From contig JAJYAB010000119.1 in the NCBI GenBank assembly GCA_021779775.1, forward strand, positions 1 to 6,000: 6,000 bases of DNA. The letters run 5' to 3'. A model generated the notes under the pieces. The model made no database searches, was not told the DNA's origin, and saw nothing but the letters and a program-made list of their open reading frames with translations. Positions 1-3,548 of this stretch are shown here, piece by piece. How positions within the stretch are numbered: position 1 is the first letter of the stretch; the number at the start of each line of letters is the position of its first letter. The position numbers were made by a program, and so were the translations under genes. This DNA is from Actinomycetes bacterium (GTDB lineage: Bacteria; Actinomycetota; Acidimicrobiia; Acidimicrobiales; UBA8190).

Positions 1-97
1 CCATCAGGTCGTCGCGGTCCGTCCACGTGGCGAAGGCGCAGTAGTCGCAACGTCGGGCGCAGAACGGGACGTGCACGTACACGCCGAAGGCAGCCAC
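1..97 (-). CDS. hemW: HemW-like radical SAM heme chaperone, N-terminal fragment
   Basis: Only the first 32 codons are inside the window; the gene runs off the left edge. The visible peptide begins VAAFGVYVHVPFCARRCDYC and continues AFATWTDRDDLM. It holds the radical-SAM cysteine motif CxxxCxxC (C13, C17, C20), which binds the [4Fe-4S] cluster and S-adenosylmethionine. The preceding YVHVPF is the hallmark N-terminal strand of the HemW/HemN family. HemW proteins, formerly annotated as oxygen-independent coproporphyrinogen oxidases, bind heme and deliver it to membrane respiratory enzymes. The GTG at 97-95 is the only usual start between the in-frame TGA at 118-116 and the motif. No good Shine-Dalgarno sequence precedes it. 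It lies 52 bp after the recO stop on the same strand, so cotranscription with recO is likely. HemN proper cannot be excluded from so short a piece, but a start this close to the motif favours HemW. Confidence 0.85.
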   Translation of the reverse strand, partial: MAAFGVYVHVPFCARRCDYCAFATWTDRDDLM

Positions 98-101
98 CTC
101 A

Positions 102-165
102 GCGACCGGACACCGTCAGCGACCGGGCACCGTCAGCAACCGGGCACCGTCAGGGACCGGGGACC
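102..165. repeat. 17-bp tandem repeat across recO stop and hemW leader
   Basis: Three consecutive units of GCGACCGGGCACCGTCA (plus strand) lie at 102-118, 119-135 and 136-152, with one or no mismatch each. A degenerate fourth copy follows at 153-165 inside the recO 3' end. On the transcribed minus strand each unit reads TGACGGTGCCCGGTYGC. The first unit supplies the recO TGA stop, and a further decayed copy (GGTCGCTGAGGTG) runs into the hemW GTG start. The 17-bp period is not a multiple of three, so the array is not coding. Confidence 0.85.
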
Positions 166-866
166 GCGTGGGCGCTGCGCAGCCTACGGTCGAGATGGAC
201 CTCCATCGCCTCGGTGACCAGCTCGCCGACCTCGGTGGCGAGGGTGCCCGGCGGCTCCTGCAGCACAGTGACCAGACCTCCACCCAGGATCCGGCGCAGG
301 AGCTCGATCGCCTCAGGGCTGACCGGTCTCCCCCGCCGGCATCGCCGGCACAGCACGCCGCCTTCCACCAGGTCGAAGGCCACCAGGGTGTCGGTGCTGC
401 CGCACGACACGCAGCGATCGAGCACCGGCGCCGACCCTTCGAGCGCCAGCGTCTTCAGCAAGAAGGCCGGCACGAGGAGGGCGGCATCCGTGTCCGCCAG
501 GGCCCGCAGGGCACCGACCAGCATGTCGTGGAGCCGCGGGTTGGGGTGCCCCTCTTGGGCGATCTGGTCGACCGATTCGAGCAGGGTGTAGGCCTTGGCG
601 ACCCGCCCGAGGTCCTCGCGCACGCGCCGGAAGGTGTCGACCACTTCGGCCTGGTTGACGATGTCGAGCTCCCGACCCTGCCAGCACAGGAGGTTGACGT
701 GGCTGAGCGGCTCCAGCCGGGCTCCGAACTTCGACCGGGTGCGCCGAACCCCTTTCGCTACGGCACGAACCTTGCCGTGCCCACGGGTGAGCAGGGTGAC
801 GATCCGATCAGCCTCTCCGAGCCGGAGGGTGCGGAGCACGACACCTTCGTCGCGGTAGAGGCTCAA
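150..866 (-). CDS. recO: DNA repair protein RecO
   Basis: RecO is a recombination mediator. Acting with RecR, it loads RecA onto SSB-coated single-stranded DNA in the RecF pathway of gap repair, and it can anneal complementary strands. The 238-residue product has the normal family length. Residues 1-80 form the N-terminal OB-fold, with the typical opening YRDEGVVLRTLRLGEADRIV and the conserved RTRSKFGARLEPL at 42-54. Residues 85-150 form the helical domain. A zinc-finger module follows, with C152/C155 and C173/C176. The start is a TTG at 866-864, where the family's usual N-terminus MSLYRDEG begins. The upstream gene's TGA overlaps it as TTGA, and no Shine-Dalgarno sequence is evident, so translation is probably coupled to the upstream frame. 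The stop codon lies in the 17-bp tandem repeat. Confidence in the identity is very high; the start rests on family alignment and the overlap. Confidence 0.96.
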   Translation of the reverse strand: MSLYRDEGVVLRTLRLGEADRIVTLLTRGHGKVRAVAKGVRRTRSKFGARLEPLSHVNLLCWQGRELDIVNQAEVVDTFRRVREDLGRVAKAYTLLESVDQIAQEGHPNPRLHDMLVGALRALADTDAALLVPAFLLKTLALEGSAPVLDRCVSCGSTDTLVAFDLVEGGVLCRRCRRGRPVSPEAIELLRRILGGGLVTVLQEPPGTLATEVGELVTEAMEVHLDRRLRSAHAVPGP

Positions 867-1186
867 TTCTGTGTGGCCCCGTCGTTCCGTGTGGCCCCAT
901 CATCGCCGTCCGGCTGCAGCGGAGGGTCGGCGCGGGCTTCGGGGCGCTCCTCGCTGCGCAGGACCGGCTCCACCACCCCCGAGGCCGCCATCTCCGGCAC
1001 GTAGGTGGTCGGTGCACGGTTCGCCGTGGTACGACCGCCGAGCAGGTTGCCCATGGCGATCATGGCCACCAGGGCGCCGGCCGTCCCGAGGACGGCCCAG
1101 GCGGCTTCCAGCCCCGCCACCCCGAGCACGACCAGGACGGCCAGGGCGGCAATGCCAAGCAGCCAGGCGACGGCACGGGCCGTCAT
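863..1186 (-). CDS. Small two-helix membrane protein, unknown function
   Basis: I do not recognise a named family for this 107-residue protein. Two hydrophobic stretches, about residues 5-24 (AVAWLLGIAALAVLVVLGVA) and 28-49, would form a helical hairpin with a short turn around LEA. Residues 51-107 form a polar, Pro/Asp/Arg-rich tail that looks disordered and is probably cytoplasmic. The tail ends in a duplicated peptide, DGATRN then DGATQN. The ATG at 1186 overlaps the uppS TGA as ATGA. A strong Shine-Dalgarno sequence (GGAGGTG, 7-nt spacer) lies inside the last uppS codons, which makes the start secure. Its TGA in turn overlaps the recO TTG start. Tight coupling to both neighbours argues for a real gene. 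Being membrane-bound next to uppS it could relate to envelope lipid metabolism, but that is guesswork from position only. Confidence 0.85.
   Translation of the reverse strand: MTARAVAWLLGIAALAVLVVLGVAGLEAAWAVLGTAGALVAMIAMGNLLGGRTTANRAPTTYVPEMAASGVVEPVLRSEERPEARADPPLQPDGDDGATRNDGATQN
866..901. repeat. 18-bp tandem duplication at gene end
   Basis: Two adjacent 18-bp units, on the minus strand GAYGGGGCCACACRGAAY, lie at 901-884 and 883-866 and differ at three positions. They are in frame and encode DGATRN-DGATQN, the last residues of the 107-residue membrane protein. The second copy abuts the recO TTG start, so it also forms the translation initiation region of recO. Confidence 0.85.
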
Positions 1187-1929
1187 CCGCGGACACCTCC
1201 GTAGCGGCGCTCGCGTCGCTGGTACTCGGCTACTGCGTCGAACAGATGCTGTCGCCGGAAGTCGGGCCAGAGCACATCGGTGAACACCAGCTCGGAGTAG
1301 GCGATCTGCCAGAGGAGGAAGTTGGAGATCCTGAACTCCCCCGAGGTGCGCACCACCAGGTCGGGGTCGGGCTGGTCGGGGTGGTAGGTACGCGACCTGA
1401 TCGCCTTCTCCGTGACGTCGGCCGGCTGCACCCCGTCGGAGACCAGGGACCGCACCGCATCGACGATCTCGGCGCGACCGCCGTAGTTGAAGGCCATGGT
1501 CAGCGTCATGCGGCGGTTGCCCCTGGTGAGGGCGATCGACTCGTCCATGCGCCGCAGCACCCGGCGCGGCACTCGCCAGTCGCGCCGGCCGGAGAAGCGG
1601 ATCCGCACGCCCTTCTCGTTCAGCTCGTCGCGCCGGTGCACGAGGAGCGATTCGTTGAACTCCATGAGGTAGCGGACCTCCTCAGCCGGACGGCGCCAAT
1701 TCTCCGTCGAGAAAGCGAACATTGTCAGCCAGCGGATGCCGAGATCGAGGGCGCCTTCGACGGTGTCGAGCAGCGCCTCCTCTCCCGCCGCATGCCCTTC
1801 GGTCCGGGGAAGGCCCCGGCTGCTCGCCCAACGCCCGTTGCCGTCCATGACGCAGGCGACGTGCACCGGCACATGGCCGGGGTCGATACCAGGGGGCAGC
1901 GACGTGTGCGATGGTCGGGGATTCGGCAC
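1183..1929 (-). CDS. uppS: Isoprenyl transferase (undecaprenyl diphosphate synthase)
   Basis: This cis-prenyltransferase condenses isopentenyl diphosphate onto an allylic diphosphate to make the long polyprenyl diphosphate that becomes the cell-wall lipid carrier. All family signatures are present in the 248 residues. VMDGNGRWA spans 27-35, with D29 the catalytic Mg-binding aspartate. FAFSTENWRRP spans 71-81 and FNYGGRAEI spans 148-155. DPDLVVRTSGEFRISNFLLW spans 188-207, with R194, R200 and S202 gripping the IPP diphosphate. SELVFTDVLWPDF follows, with E213 as metal ligand, and the C-terminus is EYQRRERRYGG. Chain length (C55, or a shorter product as in some actinobacteria) cannot be read from sequence. 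The GTG at 1929 is the most upstream start available and gives a normal 26-residue lead to the first motif. There is no Shine-Dalgarno sequence before it, only a TAGCGT box 7 nt upstream. It heads the uppS-ORF107-recO-hemW transcript. Confidence 0.96.
   Translation of the reverse strand: MPNPRPSHTSLPPGIDPGHVPVHVACVMDGNGRWASSRGLPRTEGHAAGEEALLDTVEGALDLGIRWLTMFAFSTENWRRPAEEVRYLMEFNESLLVHRRDELNEKGVRIRFSGRRDWRVPRRVLRRMDESIALTRGNRRMTLTMAFNYGGRAEIVDAVRSLVSDGVQPADVTEKAIRSRTYHPDQPDPDLVVRTSGEFRISNFLLWQIAYSELVFTDVLWPDFRRQHLFDAVAEYQRRERRYGGVRG
1194..1200 (-). promoter_or_regulatory. Ribosome binding site inside uppS for ORF107
   Basis: The minus strand reads GGAGGTG, 7 nt before the ATG at 1186. It is embedded in the uppS codons for Gly-Gly-Val. 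It fixes the start of the small membrane protein and points to reinitiation after uppS. Confidence 0.8.
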
Positions 1930-1943
1930 CGTAGCGACGCTAC
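1930..1943 (-). promoter_or_regulatory. Candidate leaderless promoter -10 box of uppS with palindrome
   Basis: On the minus strand TAGCGT (1942-1937) matches the actinobacterial -10 form TANNNT. It is followed by 7 nt (CGCTACG) and then the uppS GTG, the spacing expected if transcription starts at the start codon. The same bases form a perfect palindrome, GTAGCG-A-CGCTAC, at 1931-1943, which might be an operator or chance. No recognisable -35 is seen. The remaining upstream stretch (1944-2108) shows no gene that I can support. Confidence 0.4.
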
Positions 1944-2108
1944 ATGGCCCTGCACCGGCTTCCTCGCCAGAGTGGCTTCGCTGCCAGGCTGACGACGAGG
2001 CGGCGGGGCATGACCGTCACCGAGGCCGCGGCGACCACCACCATGCCGATCCGCGCATCTGCGTCGCGGCGCGTCGCTGTGCGGTTCGCCGGCAGCCCTA
2101 CCGGCGCG

Positions 2109-2140
2109 AAAAGGCGGGGCGACCAAGGCCGCCCCGCCTT
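2109..2140 (-). terminator. Intrinsic terminator after csp
   Basis: A perfect 11-bp GC-rich stem (2111-2121 pairing with 2130-2140) with an 8-nt loop is followed on the minus strand by a TTTT run. It begins about 38 nt after the csp stop codon. It should end the cold-shock mRNA and separate it from uppS. The plus side lacks a U-tract, so it appears to act in one direction. Confidence 0.85.
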
Positions 2141-2151
2141 CGCTCACTTCG

Positions 2152-2188
2152 ACCGTCTCAGACCTTACTCAACCGTCTCAGAGCTTAC
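2152..2188. repeat. Duplicated csp 3' end (17 of 20 bp, direct)
   Basis: ACCGTCTCAGASCTTAC occurs at 2152-2168 and again at 2172-2188 with one mismatch and a 20-bp period. On the minus strand the upstream copy carries the csp codons for the end of Lys-Leu and the TGA stop. The downstream copy is a non-coding echo of it, between the stop and the terminator. Confidence 0.8.
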
Positions 2189-2381
2189 GGACCTTGGTGG
2201 CCTGCGGGCCCTTCTGCCCGGCGCTCGACTCGAACTCGACCCGCTCGCCCTCGGCGAGCTCACGATAGCCAGTGCCGTCGATGGCCGAGAAATGCACGAA
2301 CACGTCGGGCGTGCCGTCGTCGGGCGTCAAGAACCCGTAGCCCTTGGTCGAGTTGAACCACTTCACCGTGCCTTCTGCCAT
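2178..2381 (-). CDS. csp: Cold-shock domain protein (CspA family)
   Basis: A single cold-shock domain protein of 67 residues, the classic family size. It folds as a five-stranded OB barrel that binds single-stranded RNA and DNA, acting as an RNA chaperone that melts mRNA structure. The N-terminus MAEGTVKWFNSTKGYGFLTP carries W8, F9 and the RNP1 motif KGYGFL (13-18). RNP2 is VFVHFSAI (27-34). The usual C-terminal tail GQKGPQATKVRKL is complete. The ATG at 2381 is chosen because GTGAGGAA supplies a Shine-Dalgarno sequence with a 7-nt spacer and because family members start exactly here. The open frame further upstream is non-coding leader. It is monocistronic, with hairpins on both sides. Whether it is cold-induced or constitutive cannot be told from the sequence. 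Confidence 0.96.
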   Translation of the reverse strand: MAEGTVKWFNSTKGYGFLTPDDGTPDVFVHFSAIDGTGYRELAEGERVEFESSAGQKGPQATKVRKL

Positions 2382-2388
2382 TGTCAAT

Positions 2389-2394
2389 TCCTCA
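2389..2394 (-). promoter_or_regulatory. Ribosome binding site of csp
   Basis: The minus strand reads TGAGGA, 7 nt before the ATG at 2381. It decides the start against a 154-residue open frame that continues upstream to 2642. Confidence 0.75.
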
Positions 2395-2480
2395 CTTCTC
2401 CACGCAGCGGACTTGCGGGAGACACAGACGTCAACCGACAACGACGCACGGCCTGCGTGATCCAACCGAACGCTCCCTGC

Positions 2481-2486
2481 AGCGTA
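2481..2486 (-). promoter_or_regulatory. Possible csp -10 box
   Basis: TACGCT on the minus strand (context CCCGCTACGCTGCAG) fits TANNNT. It would give a leader of roughly 95 nt, as is common for cold-shock mRNAs. No convincing -35 accompanies it. A TTGACG at 2434-2429 is an alternative -35, but the hexamer 17 nt after it (TCCGCT) is poor. Confidence 0.25.
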
Positions 2487-2538
2487 GCGGGACCGACGAG
2501 CTGATGCACCACCCAGGATCGTCCCTGTTGGCGTCCCT

Positions 2539-2558
2539 CCCACGACGGAAATCGTGGG
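2539..2558 (-). terminator. Terminator-like hairpin after the RDD gene
   Basis: CCCACGA (2539-2545) pairs perfectly with TCGTGGG (2552-2558) around a 6-nt loop, 17 nt past the RDD stop codon. There is no T-run after it on the minus strand, so efficiency is uncertain. It may need Rho or serve for mRNA stability. Confidence 0.5.
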
Positions 2559-2575
2559 CCAAGGGCCGTGCTCGG

Positions 2576-3385
2576 TCAGCGGACCTTGACGACGACGGTG
2601 CCGACCGCCTTGTCGTGCCACGCCTGGCGTCGGGCATCCCACAGCGGCGACAGCACGTTGAGCAGGCCGGGCACGAACAACACCAGGAAGAGGATCTGGT
2701 AAAGCAGCCGGCGGGCGAACGCCCGCCAGAACCCGACCGGTCCGCCCGCACGATCACGCGTGGCGATGCCGAGCGCCATCTTGCCGACGGTCTGCCCTCG
2801 CTGGCTCCCGTCGAGCAAGCCGAAGTACACCAAGATCACGAGCAGCACGACGAGGTACCCCGCGGCCAAGGCGCCACCACTGGCTCGGAGCGTCATAGTG
2901 TTGCCGAACGCATCAGTGGTCGTCGTCGTGCTCGCCCCCACGATGATGGCGAAGACGATGCCTCCGGGAACCGCCGTCACGAACCCGTCGATGATGATGG
3001 CAAGCACGCGCTGCCACCACGCGGCCAGCGGCCGGCCCAAGGCGTCGGTCGGGCCGGACATGTCGTAGCCGTCCGTGGGATAGGTGCCGTACCCCGGAGG
3101 TGGGCCGTACCCCGGAGGTGGGCCGTACCCCGGAGGTGGGCCGTACCCCCCCGCTCCCTGGCCTGGCACGCCACCCGGTGCGGTCGGCGAAGGCCCCCAT
3201 CCTGGCGGCGCCCACGAAGCCGGACCCGGCGGGGGCACCCCGGGCACGGCGATAGGGGGCATCGGCGGGGGAAGCGGGGGAAGCGGGGGAAGCGGGGGAA
3301 GCGGCTCGCCCCACGCTTGCGACCCTGCAGCGCCGGCCTCTGCGTCCGATGGGACCGGTTCGCCCGGCGGCACCTGCTCGGTCAT
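2576..3385 (-). CDS. RDD-family membrane protein with proline-rich N-terminus
   Basis: A 269-residue protein with two parts. Residues 1-115 are low-complexity Pro/Gly sequence: a LPP repeat tract (about 28-44) and three YGPPPG repeats (81-100), ending YPTDGYDM. Residues 116-269 are an RDD domain. Its first helix carries the signature WWQRVLAIIIDGF (R126, D133). A second helix lies at about 172-190, followed by GQTVGKMALGI (197-207). A third helix lies at about 229-248, then the closing WDARRQAWHDKAVGTVVV. RDD proteins are integral membrane proteins of mostly unknown role; some have been linked to ion transport. The disordered tail is probably cytoplasmic. The ATG at 3385 is preferred over the GTG at 3400 because GGAGGAG lies just before it and would otherwise be translated. 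It is divergent from the helicase gene, and no partner gene hints at a role. Confidence 0.9.
   Translation of the reverse strand: MTEQVPPGEPVPSDAEAGAAGSQAWGEPLPPLPPLPPLPPPMPPIAVPGVPPPGPASWAPPGWGPSPTAPGGVPGQGAGGYGPPPGYGPPPGYGPPPGYGTYPTDGYDMSGPTDALGRPLAAWWQRVLAIIIDGFVTAVPGGIVFAIIVGASTTTTTDAFGNTMTLRASGGALAAGYLVVLLVILVYFGLLDGSQRGQTVGKMALGIATRDRAGGPVGFWRAFARRLLYQILFLVLFVPGLLNVLSPLWDARRQAWHDKAVGTVVVKVR
3089..3149. repeat. 18-bp tandem repeat, three perfect copies plus partial
   Basis: GTACCCCGGAGGTGGGCC is repeated identically at 3089-3106, 3107-3124 and 3125-3142, and a 7-base partial copy follows. On the minus strand each unit encodes GPPPGY in the RDD protein. Perfect identity, including wobble bases, indicates recent expansion or ongoing slippage. 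Confidence 0.92.
3265..3300. repeat. 9-bp tandem repeat and G-quadruplex motif
   Basis: Four perfect copies of GCGGGGGAA (plus strand) lie at 3265-3300. They give four runs of five G at 3267, 3276, 3285 and 3294 separated by AAGC, a canonical G-quadruplex pattern; another five-G run lies at 3255-3259. The minus strand codes for repeating Leu-Pro-Pro in the RDD protein, so the G-rich strand is the transcription template. Confidence 0.9.
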
Positions 3386-3390
3386 CGAGG

Positions 3391-3397
3391 CTCCTCC
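3391..3397 (-). promoter_or_regulatory. Ribosome binding site of the RDD gene
   Basis: GGAGGAG on the minus strand, 5 nt before the ATG at 3385, within the usual range. It selects this ATG over the in-frame GTG at 3400, which would place the site inside the coding region. Confidence 0.75.
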
Positions 3398-3440
3398 CAC
3401 TCACCACAACCGCTGGGCAGCGACGTGGAGTCCTCCGCCC

Positions 3441-3446
3441 AGCATA
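3441..3446 (-). promoter_or_regulatory. Possible RDD gene -10 box
   Basis: TATGCT on the minus strand fits TANNNT and lies about 55 nt before the ATG at 3385. No -35 hexamer is recognisable at 16-19 nt upstream. The rest of the divergent region (3386-3548) shows no gene. Confidence 0.28.
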
Positions 3447-3536
3447 CGAAGGGCCTTGCCCATGCGGCGGGTCACTGCCCGCCTGCATCCGGCACGCGGA
3501 GGCATGTCGGTGACCGTCGACGGCCTAGCGGCGCGT

Positions 3537-3542
3537 TAGCGT
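3537..3542 (+). promoter_or_regulatory. Candidate leaderless promoter -10 box of dinG
   Basis: TAGCGT ends 6 nt before the dinG GTG at 3549, and there is no Shine-Dalgarno sequence. The layout TAGCGTCG-N-CGGTG closely matches that before uppS. A 9-bp palindrome, CGGTGACCG, occurs at 3508-3516 and again at 3547-3555 over the start codon. Confidence 0.42.
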
Positions 3543-3548
3543 CGGCCG

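Noticed and set aside
102..165. CRISPR-like array
   Set aside because: The 17-bp units are directly adjacent with no spacers.
1940..2044. 34-codon minus-strand frame (MVVVAAASV...) ending just before uppS, a possible leader peptide
   Set aside because: It has no ribosome site, its stop codon is the TAG of the proposed -10 box, and short frames of this length are expected in GC-rich DNA.
1725..2147. 140-residue minus-strand frame overlapping the uppS 5' end
   Set aside because: It overlaps uppS out of frame, starts inside the csp terminator region, and is Arg-rich without motifs.
2382..2642. In-frame N-terminal extension of the cold-shock protein to 154 residues
   Set aside because: The family starts at MAEGTVKWF, a good ribosome site precedes that ATG, and the extension is low-quality Arg/Gly sequence that overlaps the RDD gene end and its hairpin.
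2711..2728. Perfect palindrome GGCGGGCG-AA-CGCCCGCC inside the RDD gene
   Set aside because: It lies in conserved RDD codons (Arg-Ala-Phe-Ala-Arg-Arg) in high-GC sequence, so it is most simply a coding coincidence, although an mRNA hairpin could form.
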